Assembly (NCBI GenBank): GCA_017394515.1
Contig: JAFPXY010000016.1
Span: 1-64,000, forward strand
Length of the DNA: 64,000 bases
DNA from: Bacillota bacterium
Lineage (GTDB): Bacteria > Bacillota > Clostridia > Peptostreptococcales > Anaerovoracaceae
Reading direction: 5' to 3'
Made by a program: the position numbers and the translations under genes
Shown: one piece after another, positions 50,009-59,208 of the stretch
Layout: each line of letters opens with the position of its first letter
Position numbering within the stretch: the first letter of the stretch is position 1
Notes under the pieces: generated by a model
What the model saw: only the letters and a program-made list of their open reading frames with translations
Told to the model about the DNA's origin: nothing
The model's database searches: none

Positions 50009-50350
50009 TCAGCCCGGTGGCCAAAGCATTTTGCGCTTGCCTAAGATGTGGAAGTGCAGATGCTTGACCGTCTGGAAAGCATCCTCTCCGTTGTTGGATA
50101 CAACTCTGTAGCCGTTCTCCAGTCCAAGCTCCTTGGCAATGTCCTGGATCTTAAGCATCATGCGGCCGATGAGCTCCGCATCCTCGGGTTTGATGTCATC
50201 GATGCTTTCGATGTGCTTCTTAGGGATCAGGAGCACGTGCACAGGTGCCTGAGGCTCCGCGTCATGGAAGCAAAACATCTCATCATCCTCATACACTACG
50301 TTAGTAGGTATGTCGTGGTTCGCCAACATGCAAAAAATACAATCTGCCAT
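50009..50350 (-). CDS. HIT-family hydrolase (HinT-like)
   Basis: The 113-residue protein is of the histidine-triad nucleotide-binding family. It has CIFCMLANHDIPTNVVYED at the N-terminus and the triad HLHFHILG near the C-terminus. It hydrolyses adenosine phosphoramidates. It lies between mtaB and rpsU. Confidence 0.94.
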   Translation of the reverse strand: MADCIFCMLANHDIPTNVVYEDDEMFCFHDAEPQAPVHVLLIPKKHIESIDDIKPEDAELIGRMMLKIQDIAKELGLENGYRVVSNNGEDAFQTVKHLHFHILGKRKMLWPPG

Positions 50351-50379
50351 GATCTATCTCCTTTCTATTTATTTATCAT

Positions 50380-51708
50380 TTATCTTTCAGGAATCACTGT
50401 TCCCTTCATGCCATCTTCATAGGCCTCTTCCAGCCTAACCTTGACGAATTCATTGAGCAGGTTCTCGGATGCATCAGCATAGACCCTGATGTAGTTTTCG
50501 GTGTAGCCCGTCACCAGTCCATTCTTAAGCACCTCTTCAAAGAGCACGGTTCTAACCTTGCCTCTTTCCTTCGCAAAAAACTCGCCAGCGGCTATATCTC
50601 CCGCCTCCATCAGTCTGTCGGATCTGAAGTTCTTCACCTCTCCCCTGACCTGGTCTTTCATGGACTCAGCCTTGGTGCCCTTGCGCTTGGAATACTTGAA
50701 GACGTGGACCTTTAAGAAACCTGCCTCATCCACCATTCTGAGAGAGTCCTCGAAGTCCTCTTCGGTCTCTCCGGGGAAGCCCACTATTATATCAGTGGTA
50801 ATGCCATAGCCCGGATCATACTCTCTTAAAACCTTCACGATATCCAGATAGTCCTGTCTCGAATAGTGCCGGTTCATGGCCCTGATGATCTTATCAGACC
50901 CGGACTGGATACTGAGGTGAAGGTGTGGACAGAGTTTAGGATATTTCATAAGTCTTCCCACGTACTCGGCGTTCACCACAGTGGGTTCCAGGGAACTTAA
51001 ACGTATCCTAAAGTCTCCCGGCAGGCTGTCTATCATCCTAATAATGGACTCTATGCCGTCTTCCTTAACTCCGTACTTCTCCTTGAAGCCTTCTTCGGTT
51101 CCATATAGAGCGGTATTGATACCCGTTAAGACTATCTCCTTGAACCCCTTCTCTATGAGAGCTCTGGCTTCCTCTACGATCTCCTCAGGATCTCTGGATC
51201 TGACCCTTCCTCTGGCAAAAGGAATGAGACAATAGGCACAGAATCTGTTGCAGCCTTCCTCGATCTTTATGTACGCCCGGGTGCGGCCCTCCATGGATAG
51301 AATGATGCCGCGATCGGTATAGTCCTTGAGTTCACCGTATTCCAGTACTTTTCTGATCCTATGACGGTCCTTCAGGCAATCTTCCACCAGATCGATCAGA
51401 TGGGGCTTGTCGCCGTTTCCCGTGATCACATCCACCTCCGGCATGTCCCAGAGTTCCTCAGGTTTCACCTGAGAATAACATCCGGTGACCGCCACCACCG
51501 CATTCGGACTTACCTTCTTGGCCCTCCTTATGAACTGCCTGGATTTTCTGTCCGCCAGATTGGTAACGGTGCAGGTGTTTATGATGTAGCAGTCCGCCTC
51601 TTCGGTCTCCTCCACCACGGTCCAGCCTCTCTCGAGGAACTGTTCCTTCATGGCTTCCGTCTCGTATTGATTAACTTTGCAACCTAATGTATGAAACGCT
51701 ATCTTCAT
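50380..51708 (-). CDS. mtaB: tRNA t6A37 methylthiotransferase MtaB
   Basis: The 442-residue radical SAM enzyme adds a methylthio group to t6A37 of tRNA. It has the N-terminal UPF0004 domain (HTLGCKVNQYETEAM with iron-sulfur Cys), the radical SAM cluster CNRFCAYC (about 147-154) and a C-terminal TRAM domain. It precedes hit and the S8 protease gene lies divergently upstream. Confidence 0.95.
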   Translation of the reverse strand: MKIAFHTLGCKVNQYETEAMKEQFLERGWTVVEETEEADCYIINTCTVTNLADRKSRQFIRRAKKVSPNAVVAVTGCYSQVKPEELWDMPEVDVITGNGDKPHLIDLVEDCLKDRHRIRKVLEYGELKDYTDRGIILSMEGRTRAYIKIEEGCNRFCAYCLIPFARGRVRSRDPEEIVEEARALIEKGFKEIVLTGINTALYGTEEGFKEKYGVKEDGIESIIRMIDSLPGDFRIRLSSLEPTVVNAEYVGRLMKYPKLCPHLHLSIQSGSDKIIRAMNRHYSRQDYLDIVKVLREYDPGYGITTDIIVGFPGETEEDFEDSLRMVDEAGFLKVHVFKYSKRKGTKAESMKDQVRGEVKNFRSDRLMEAGDIAAGEFFAKERGKVRTVLFEEVLKNGLVTGYTENYIRVYADASENLLNEFVKVRLEEAYEDGMKGTVIPER

Positions 51709-51778
51709 AGGCCCATTTTATCACAACTCGCGAAAATAAACAATTACTTTAGTGCGTTAAATAAATGTATTCTTTCTA

Positions 51779-51807
51779 TTGAAATTATATACATGTTTAG
51801 CTATAAT
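51779..51807 (+). promoter_or_regulatory. Sigma-A promoter of the protease gene
   Basis: TTGAAA (51779-51784) and TATAAT (51802-51807) with a 17-base spacer on plus; the start should be near 51814. Confidence 0.8.
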
Positions 51808-51822
51808 ATATATATATCATTC

Positions 51823-51874
51823 ATGGAGAGGGGAAATGGATTTGTTTACCATCTCCATATCTGGAGATTTTTTT
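51823..51874 (+). promoter_or_regulatory. Attenuator-like leader of the protease gene
   Basis: ATCTCCA and TGGAGAT (51851-51857 and 51862-51868), followed by TTTTTTT, form an intrinsic terminator 40 bases before the protease ATG. ATGGAGA at 51823-51829 can instead pair with TCTCCAT (51852-51858), a stretch that overlaps the terminator's left arm. The two folds exclude each other. No known riboswitch class is recognised. Confidence 0.65.
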
Positions 51875-51911
51875 ATTACAAAGGGGTATTACCCGGAAAA
51901 GGAGTAAGACA

Positions 51912-54900
51912 ATGAAAAGAAAATTTTTTGCAGTTCTTCTTTCAGTCATGCTCGTTATGTGCATGATGCCCGCCATGGCTTTTGCTGAAGGTGAGGCGAA
52001 TGACACTGAAGGAGAACTTTTCTATCCGAATACTGATTTCAGTTCAGATCAGTATGTACAGGCCAAGACGCCCAAGGAAACCGAGGCTGACGGTGTCCTG
52101 GTACTCTACAAGACCGGCAAGGTGAATACGATCACACTGCCGAATATCGACCGCTCATCTGTAGATGTCAAGACCGCCAAATCCTTCGGTAAGGCCATGG
52201 CCGCCATCTCAAAGGATGGCAAAGCTGAGGCCATGAACACCCTGGCGGATCAGAAGAGGATCCTGGACAAGGCTCTCAAGAGCTACACCATCAAGGATAC
52301 CTTAGTATACAAGGGTTCTGTAAAGGCTCCTGTGATCTCAGGAGACAGCGTCATCAGCCTTGTATCCTCCAGCAAGTATTCTGCAGAAGAGCTTGCTGCG
52401 ATCCTCAATGAGCAGGACGACATCCTTCTGGCTGAGCCTAACTACAGATGCCACGCTTTAGGTCCTGCGGGAACAGGCGCTGGCGATCCCACAGCCAAAT
52501 ATGCTTACCAGACTCAGGTAATGAATACTCAGGTGGTAAGAGACGCCATCCCTCAAGATTCCGAAAAGGAAGTAGTTGTGGCCATAATCGATACCGGTGT
52601 TGACTACAACCACGAAGAGCTGGCAGAGACCATGTGGGTAAATCCCGGATACAAGGACTTAAGCGGAACCTACGGATACGACTTCGTATATAAGGATGCG
52701 GATCCCATGGACGAAAACGGCCATGGCACACACTGTGCCGGCATCATCGCTGCTCAGGCTAAGAACGATGTAGGTACCCTCGGTATCGCAGGCGATGTTC
52801 CCAACGTTAAGATCATGGCCCTGAGATTCCTGGATGAAAGCGGCAGCGGAGACTTAAATGACGCTCTTGCAGCATATTGCTATATCATACGCGCACTGGA
52901 TGACGGCGTAAACGTCGTTGCCATTAACAATTCCTGGGGCGCGGCCCTTGGATCAGGCATCTTCAACAAGGTCATCGACATGGCCGGTGAAAAGGGAGCT
53001 GTCAGCTTCATCGCTTCCGGAAACGATGCTTATGATAACGACCTCAACCTCAACTCACCCGCCAATGAACCCTCCGCATATAGCGTAGTAGTTGACTCCT
53101 TAAACGAGAAGCTGCTTCCATCCTCCTACACCTGCTACGGCAGAAAGACCACAGACGTAGGAGCTCCGGGAACCAACATCATCTCCTCCGTAAGCTATGA
53201 CAACTACATGCCTTTCAACTACACCAAAGAACAGCTGGCAGAAACTTCCGCTTACTACGGAGAATTTGATGAGACCACCGTTATCGATGAAAACGGAAAC
53301 GTTACTCCTACAGTGGGAACCGACGTAAACGGCGAGTCCAATGAAGGAGCCGTTAAGCCTCTGGGAACCTCAGTCATGAAGAGTTCACTGGCTCCCGGAA
53401 GCGAAGGCACCATGAGCTTAAGCTTAGGCGAGCCCAGCGCCTTCAACTATGATGGAGAATCCAGAGAGACCAGCACCTCCAGATCTTTGGAGTGGACCAT
53501 TTCCAATCCTTCAGTTGGAGATGTATATATGCTGTACTTCCCTTATGAAAAGGAATCCGGAGTGCAGATCTTATCATCCTATCTCAATGTCACCTTCCAT
53601 ACCATAGACGATCCGGAAAGCACCCCTTATCCAGGTATTTTCCTCATGGGAGACGTTGGATACAGGGCTGAGGACGCCAACGGAAATGTAACCGTAGATG
53701 AAAATCCTTTCTACATGATGGATGACGAAGCCTACTTCATGCTTGGTGCTACAGACTCCACCTATGATGATATCTATCTCGGTTCACAGACCTATGCAAG
53801 ATGCTCCGAATATACAGAATCTCACTTCGGTGATGCAGATGGTGTGAGATTCGGTGGTATCGGCATTATGTTTAAGGTAGAATCCCCTGAGGACGTTACC
53901 TTCGTATTCGACTCACTGGGAGTTGCCAAGAAGGACGCAGATACAGAGAGCTTTGGAAAGTATGATCTTTACAGTGGTACATCCATGGCTACACCTGCAG
54001 CCTGCGGAGCAGGTGCTCTTCTGGCAGCAGCCTATCCCGACTGTGACGCTCTCGATTTGAAGAGCATGCTTCTGGCATCCACCACCAAGACAGATGCTCT
54101 GAGCAATATTTGCACCACAGGCGGATATATCGACTTCAAGGATTTCGATATAAATGAGCCCGGCGCAGCGATCTATGATGCAAAGGTAAACTTCAAGAAG
54201 AATACCGTGACCCTTTACGGTAAGAACCTCGGAAGCGATAAAGGTTCCGTTGCCTTCTCACGTCCTTATAGCGAAGTTGAAGGAACCGTAGATCCTGCAA
54301 ACATCACCTGGAGCAAGGATAAGATCACTATCAAGAACGCAAAAGATCTGATATCCGCGGATGTAACCTTCGTTATTTCCACCGCCTCCGGAAGAAGCAG
54401 CCAGTCAGTCTTCTATACCGTTAAAGGCGAAACGCCATATACCAATACTGCGAAGATGAACTTCTACTACGATGGCGGCGATGATTTCTTCTTCTTCGAG
54501 AAGGATAAGGAACTCCTTAAAGATGCCGTTACAAATGGTAAGGACGCCAGCACCACCAATGAAGCGATAACAACTCTTGACGATATCATTGGTAATTTCG
54601 GTGATTCCCTTGAACCCGTAGTAGGCGCTGACCTTCCTTACTTTGTAGATCCAAGCGGTGCCATTTACTTGCTGGATGAGACTCCTGTAGAAGGAGAAGA
54701 TGACGATGATGATGACTATGATGACTGGGCTGTAGGCAAACATGTCAACTCCGGTCTTCTGTCCAAGGCAGAGATCAGAAACGGCGGTGCTTCTTCAGAA
54801 GACGAAGGTGCTGCTGAAATTCCATATAACAACCTCATGACCTTCGGCTCATTAAACGAGCTCCTGCAGTACACCGATAATTTCAAAGAATGGTCTAAGC

Positions 54901-56504
54901 TTGAGGCAGAGGTAGGAATAGATACCACTTCAATCACTCCGGATCTGGTTTCAAACGCTGTATACTGCGGCGGAAGGATCTACGAGGAGATTAAGTTGGA
55001 TGTCAGCGGCAGAGATATTTTTGCACTGATAGCCTTCGATCCAATGGCATCAAATTTCGAAAAAATGATCAGCGTGGTCTATGACAGTACCAAAGCTACT
55101 TCCGGAATCACACCTGACAATGTGGACAAGTATGCTACTCTGGCAGCTCTTAACGGTAAGCTCTACATGATCGGTGGATTTAACTCACAGGCAGAATCCT
55201 TAGATAGCTGCATGTCTGTAAAGACATATGTGATCGACCCTCTGGCCAAGACACCCGTTTGGAAGGACACCGGATCTGAACTTCCTAATTATGTGGCAGA
55301 TGGTATCCCGGGAGGGTTCGCTAAAGGCTATGCCCTCACCCAGAACAATAAGATCTACTATGTCATGGGCTGCGATATGACCACCTTCATCATCAATGTC
55401 ATGTTTGCTGATTCTATCTATCCCTTCAACGATCAGGTCCTTGAATTCGATGGAAAAGAATGGAAACAGCTGGATACAAAGATTCCATACCCCATCAGAT
55501 CTGATTTGGAAAGATCCGCATCAGTAGGCATTACCGATTGCGGTCTGGTCTTCGCCGGAATGTCCACAGATGGCGGCGGAGATACCTTCATCTACAAGAC
55601 CGGCGCTGATGTGACAGACAGAATCGAAAAGCTCAATTACACCATTAACGGTGAGATCTTTGAATCCTTTGGTTTCGGAACCACCGTTGGTGCTGAACAG
55701 TTCTTCATCGCACCGGATCCTTTGGACGATTGGGGCGAGTTATATAACATCTATAAGATACCTCTTAACTCCAACCCTTATGGTAACATCGCATGGTTCA
55801 ATACAGGAAAGGGTAACGGAACCGTATACGGAGCAGGCAACTATACTCTCGGCGAGAGTGCAAAGATCGTTGTAGTACCGGATGAGACTTCCTACATCAA
55901 GTCCGTAACTGTGGATGGCAAAAAGATCACCGTCAAGGATCCTTCCAAAGTGACCACCACCATCAAATCCGTTGGTGAAAGCCACATGGTAGAAGTTGCT
56001 TTCGGCACCTACAAGATCTCCAAGTCCTCTGTCAAAGTGGCTGCAGCCACCTATACAGGAAAGGCTCTTAAGCCTAAGGTAACAGTTAAGCTGGAAGGCA
56101 AGACCCTTAAGGCCGGAACCGATTATACCGTAACCTACAAGAACAACAAGAACATCGGCAAGGGCAAAGTCACCGTAACCGGCAAGGGCAAATACACCGG
56201 TAAGAAGACGGCAACCTTCAAGATCAATCCTGCCAAGGTCAAAGGCTTAAAGTTAACCGCCGGCAGCAAGTCCATCAAGGTATCCTTCACCAAGGGCAAA
56301 GGAAATGTCAAGTACCAAATCTCATATAGAGTAAAGGGCAGCTCCTCCTGGAAGAAGGTAACCTCAACCAAGACTTCCTACACCATCAAGAACCTCAAGG
56401 CCGGCAAGACCTATCAGGTCAAGGTAAGAGCTTTCAAGAAGGTGAGCGGAACCACCTACTACGGCAAGTGGTCCACCACCGCAACAGCTGAGGTAGAAAA
56501 ATAA
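51912..56504 (+). CDS. Large secreted S8 (subtilisin-like) protease with Kelch-like and C-terminal adhesion-type domains
   Basis: The 1530-residue exported protein has a signal peptide (about 1-25, AFA cleavage) and a propeptide-like stretch. The S8 catalytic domain has D227 (AIIDTGVDYN), H271 (NGHGTHCAG) and S691 (SGTSMATP), with a large insertion between His and Ser. Later, about 1050-1320, comes a Kelch/propeller-like part (NGKLYMIGGFN, NNKIYYVMGCD). The end has an Ig-like repeat (YTGKALKPKVTVKL, about 1370-1440) and an Fn3-like domain (about 1440-1530). No LPXTG anchor is seen. It has its own promoter, an attenuator-like leader and a terminator. It is one of two plus-strand genes and probably degrades external proteins. 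Confidence 0.9.
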   Translation: MKRKFFAVLLSVMLVMCMMPAMAFAEGEANDTEGELFYPNTDFSSDQYVQAKTPKETEADGVLVLYKTGKVNTITLPNIDRSSVDVKTAKSFGKAMAAISKDGKAEAMNTLADQKRILDKALKSYTIKDTLVYKGSVKAPVISGDSVISLVSSSKYSAEELAAILNEQDDILLAEPNYRCHALGPAGTGAGDPTAKYAYQTQVMNTQVVRDAIPQDSEKEVVVAIIDTGVDYNHEELAETMWVNPGYKDLSGTYGYDFVYKDADPMDENGHGTHCAGIIAAQAKNDVGTLGIAGDVPNVKIMALRFLDESGSGDLNDALAAYCYIIRALDDGVNVVAINNSWGAALGSGIFNKVIDMAGEKGAVSFIASGNDAYDNDLNLNSPANEPSAYSVVVDSLNEKLLPSSYTCYGRKTTDVGAPGTNIISSVSYDNYMPFNYTKEQLAETSAYYGEFDETTVIDENGNVTPTVGTDVNGESNEGAVKPLGTSVMKSSLAPGSEGTMSLSLGEPSAFNYDGESRETSTSRSLEWTISNPSVGDVYMLYFPYEKESGVQILSSYLNVTFHTIDDPESTPYPGIFLMGDVGYRAEDANGNVTVDENPFYMMDDEAYFMLGATDSTYDDIYLGSQTYARCSEYTESHFGDADGVRFGGIGIMFKVESPEDVTFVFDSLGVAKKDADTESFGKYDLYSGTSMATPAACGAGALLAAAYPDCDALDLKSMLLASTTKTDALSNICTTGGYIDFKDFDINEPGAAIYDAKVNFKKNTVTLYGKNLGSDKGSVAFSRPYSEVEGTVDPANITWSKDKITIKNAKDLISADVTFVISTASGRSSQSVFYTVKGETPYTNTAKMNFYYDGGDDFFFFEKDKELLKDAVTNGKDASTTNEAITTLDDIIGNFGDSLEPVVGADLPYFVDPSGAIYLLDETPVEGEDDDDDDYDDWAVGKHVNSGLLSKAEIRNGGASSEDEGAAEIPYNNLMTFGSLNELLQYTDNFKEWSKLEAEVGIDTTSITPDLVSNAVYCGGRIYEEIKLDVSGRDIFALIAFDPMASNFEKMISVVYDSTKATSGITPDNVDKYATLAALNGKLYMIGGFNSQAESLDSCMSVKTYVIDPLAKTPVWKDTGSELPNYVADGIPGGFAKGYALTQNNKIYYVMGCDMTTFIINVMFADSIYPFNDQVLEFDGKEWKQLDTKIPYPIRSDLERSASVGITDCGLVFAGMSTDGGGDTFIYKTGADVTDRIEKLNYTINGEIFESFGFGTTVGAEQFFIAPDPLDDWGELYNIYKIPLNSNPYGNIAWFNTGKGNGTVYGAGNYTLGESAKIVVVPDETSYIKSVTVDGKKITVKDPSKVTTTIKSVGESHMVEVAFGTYKISKSSVKVAAATYTGKALKPKVTVKLEGKTLKAGTDYTVTYKNNKNIGKGKVTVTGKGKYTGKKTATFKINPAKVKGLKLTAGSKSIKVSFTKGKGNVKYQISYRVKGSSSWKKVTSTKTSYTIKNLKAGKTYQVKVRAFKKVSGTTYYGKWSTTATAEVEK

Positions 56505-56521
56505 ATAATTCTTTGCACCAT

Positions 56522-56548
56522 AAAAGGCGCTCCTTGTGAGCGCCTTTT
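56522..56548. terminator. Bidirectional terminator of the protease and rsmE genes
   Basis: AAAAGGCGCTC and GAGCGCCTTTT (56522-56532 and 56538-56548) with a five-base loop, between convergent genes. Confidence 0.9.
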
Positions 56549-56559
56549 GATTGCAATTG

Positions 56560-57324
56560 TTATAGTTCCAGTTCATACATTATCATTGCGAGAGCTGCCA
56601 TTCCGGCTGTCTCGGTCCTCATGATGATCTTTCCCAAGGTTACGACCTGAGCTTTTCTGTCGAATTCATCTTGAAGATCTTCTATCTCGCTATCCTCGAA
56701 GCCACCCTCAGGTCCGATTATGAGAGCGATGTGGCTGCCCTTCTTAAGTTTGACATCATCCGTAAACTTCAAGGCATCCTTTATGGTATATCCTTCTTTG
56801 CTCTCATAGGGTATCAGGATAGCATCGTATTCTTCCTGCCTGATCTCCTGCATCATACCCTTAAAATCAAGAGGCTCGCTCACCTCCGGGATCCTGTCAC
56901 GTTTGCACTGCTTCACGGCTTCGTCGGCGATCTTCTGAAGCCTCGCAACCTTCTTGGAGAAATTTCCCTTGTCGGCTACCACGGTGCGGGCCATGAACAC
57001 GGGCACCACCCGATCAACGCCAAGTTCCACGGTCTTTTGAACCACGGTCTCCAGCTTGGGGCCCTTGGGCACACCCTGATACAAGGTCACCCGGGTCGCC
57101 GGTTCGTTTTCAAAGGGATGGCTCTCCAGGACGCTAAGCACCACTTCCATATCGCCTATCTCAGCGATCTCGGTCTGGTACTCCATGGATTCCATGTCAC
57201 TGATGACCACACTATCCCCTACTCTTGAGCGAAGCACCTTTATTAGATGCTTCACATCGTCCTTGGATGTCAGGTAGATCTTATCCCCCAGAATATCTTC
57301 TTTTGGAACAAAAAATTTTATCAT
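56560..57324 (-). CDS. rsmE: 16S rRNA m3U1498 methyltransferase RsmE
   Basis: The 254-residue SPOUT enzyme has an N-terminal PUA-like part and the knot motifs LIIGPEGGFEDSEI and TLGKIIMRTETAGMAAL near the C-terminus. The start at 57324 is set by GAGGATAAAAAG just upstream. It begins 12 bases after the stop of prmA (57336), with the usual prmA-rsmE order. Confidence 0.94.
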   Translation of the reverse strand: MIKFFVPKEDILGDKIYLTSKDDVKHLIKVLRSRVGDSVVISDMESMEYQTEIAEIGDMEVVLSVLESHPFENEPATRVTLYQGVPKGPKLETVVQKTVELGVDRVVPVFMARTVVADKGNFSKKVARLQKIADEAVKQCKRDRIPEVSEPLDFKGMMQEIRQEEYDAILIPYESKEGYTIKDALKFTDDVKLKKGSHIALIIGPEGGFEDSEIEDLQDEFDRKAQVVTLGKIIMRTETAGMAALAMIMYELEL

Positions 57325-57335
57325 CTTTTTATCCT

Positions 57336-58319
57336 CTATGATGCTACAATGGCGCACCACATGCCGTCTGTTACCACTTCATCTATGTCGAATCCGCAGT
57401 CAAGGATCGCAGCTTTTACTTCTTCCAGTTTCTCATCGATGATTCCGGAGCTGATATATTTGGCGCCGGGTTTCATATGGGCACGGACGTCCTTGGAAAG
57501 CATCATCACTAGATCTGCCATGAGGTTTGCCACAACCACATCGGCTTTGTAGTCCACGCCCTTGGTCAGGTCGCCTTCGATGGCTCTCACGTGAGGTCCG
57601 CATCCGTTAAGTTCCAGATTCTCTCTGGAGACTCCCACGGCCACCGGGTCGATCTCGATGCCCAGAACGTCCCCCGCCCCCAGAAGGTCAGCAGCGATGG
57701 AAAGGATTCCCGAACCGCAGCCCACATCCAGGACGGAGTCCCCGGGTTTCATGTACTTCTCCATGGCCTTAAGGCAGAGAGATGTGGTCTCGTGAGTGCC
57801 GGTTCCAAAGGCCATGCCGGGATCGATCTTGAGGATCTTTACGCCGGCTTCCTTCTCTTCAGAGGACAGTTCATACTGCTCCCAGGTGGGGCAGACGAGG
57901 ATCCTCTCGCTGACCAGGGTAGGCTTGAAAAACTCCTTCCAATTGTCCTTCCATTCTGAATCGTCGTGTAAGGTGGTGGTCACCGTCAGTGGCCCGAAAT
58001 CCGCGCCTTCTCCATATTCGCCGTTCATCATGGCCTGTCTCAGCTCGTCCACTTTAAGGTCCACTTCCTGGGCCAGAGCGTAACCGTTTCCGGTCTCATC
58101 TCCATCGAAATACAGGGTGATAGAAGGCTCTTCTTCAGCCAGCTTATACACCTCGTCTCCGATGTAGTCCCAGTCGTAGTCGTGTTTTTTGTTCATGAGA
58201 TCCGCCAGATCTTCAGGGTCGTTAACGACCATATCCGTCAGTCCCATCTCCATGAGGGCGGCCTCCATGGGCTCCAGTCCCTCTCTGTTCACATGTATCA
58301 CAAGTTCAAGATATTTCAT
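57336..58319 (-). CDS. prmA: Ribosomal protein L11 methyltransferase PrmA
   Basis: The 327-residue enzyme trimethylates L11. It has a long N-terminal domain and the SAM site VLDVGCGSGILSIA (about 195-208) with NLMADLV. AGGAGA precedes the start. It follows the MerR gene by about 13 bases. Confidence 0.94.
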   Translation of the reverse strand: MKYLELVIHVNREGLEPMEAALMEMGLTDMVVNDPEDLADLMNKKHDYDWDYIGDEVYKLAEEEPSITLYFDGDETGNGYALAQEVDLKVDELRQAMMNGEYGEGADFGPLTVTTTLHDDSEWKDNWKEFFKPTLVSERILVCPTWEQYELSSEEKEAGVKILKIDPGMAFGTGTHETTSLCLKAMEKYMKPGDSVLDVGCGSGILSIAADLLGAGDVLGIEIDPVAVGVSRENLELNGCGPHVRAIEGDLTKGVDYKADVVVANLMADLVMMLSKDVRAHMKPGAKYISSGIIDEKLEEVKAAILDCGFDIDEVVTDGMWCAIVAS

Positions 58320-58332
58320 ATTTCTCCTATTT

Positions 58333-59208
58333 TCAAAGCACCTGAATGCAGAATCTCACCAGGTAATTCTCGTGTCCTTTGGTGGAAAGATCATCCCAGA
58401 TCACATCCTCGTAGAATTTATCGCCAAGCTTCAAGCCGTGAGTATCAGCATATTCCAGAAGGAGCAAAAGACACTCGCCCACATTTCTGTAACCTTCATC
58501 ATCGTAGACCGCAAGGAACTTTCCGCCGCAGTCAAATACGGTCTCGCCTTTCATTTGACCTTTCGATGACAGCACCTTTGCCTCCGTCTCAGTGAGCACC
58601 GTATAGAACTCATCATATCTGAATTCTATGCCCTCATCATTACGTTTAACCGAGTCTCTCGGTATGGTAGCTCCGTCCGGATAGCAGCTGGACATGCCTA
58701 AGCCTTTCAGGTATCTGAAGTGGTCTCCTATGGCTTCATCTATGGTCCTTTCATCCCCGGGCCCTTTATATCTTGTCATGACCATGGTCTCGTCAGGGAG
58801 TTCCATGGTAAGGATCTCCCTCAGCCTGAACTTCCCTTCACCATCTCTTAAGGCAATGCCCTCTTCCGTGGTCTTTATCTTTCTTTCGATATATTCCTTA
58901 GACCACTTGAGATGCTCGATCATACCGTCGATATCCAGGCTCTTGGCCTTCAAAAGCTTAACCAGATCCTCCGGTGAGTGTTTGTCCGTCTGAGTCCTGA
59001 TATCAGCCACTGACAGGCCCATCTCTCTGAGCATAAGGATTATGGAAAAGGCTTCCATCTGATCATAACTGTAGTATCTGTAACCATTTCCTCCCACGAT
59101 CTCCGGGCAAAAAATCCCCATCTGATCGTAGTGGAACATGGTCTGCTTTTTGACCCCGAACAGCTTGGCAAATTCTCCTGTTGTCAGGTACTCTCTGTTC
59201 TTTTTCAT
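58333..59208 (-). CDS. MerR-family transcriptional regulator with GyrI-like effector domain
   Basis: The 291-residue protein has a MerR helix-turn-helix (about 6-75; YLTTGEFAKLFGVKKQTMFHYDQMGIF), a long coil, then an effector-type domain (about 125-290) similar in layout to BmrR. It abuts glpK directly. It may control glpK or a drug response; nothing more is shown. Confidence 0.85.
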   Translation of the reverse strand: MKKNREYLTTGEFAKLFGVKKQTMFHYDQMGIFCPEIVGGNGYRYYSYDQMEAFSIILMLREMGLSVADIRTQTDKHSPEDLVKLLKAKSLDIDGMIEHLKWSKEYIERKIKTTEEGIALRDGEGKFRLREILTMELPDETMVMTRYKGPGDERTIDEAIGDHFRYLKGLGMSSCYPDGATIPRDSVKRNDEGIEFRYDEFYTVLTETEAKVLSSKGQMKGETVFDCGGKFLAVYDDEGYRNVGECLLLLLEYADTHGLKLGDKFYEDVIWDDLSTKGHENYLVRFCIQVL

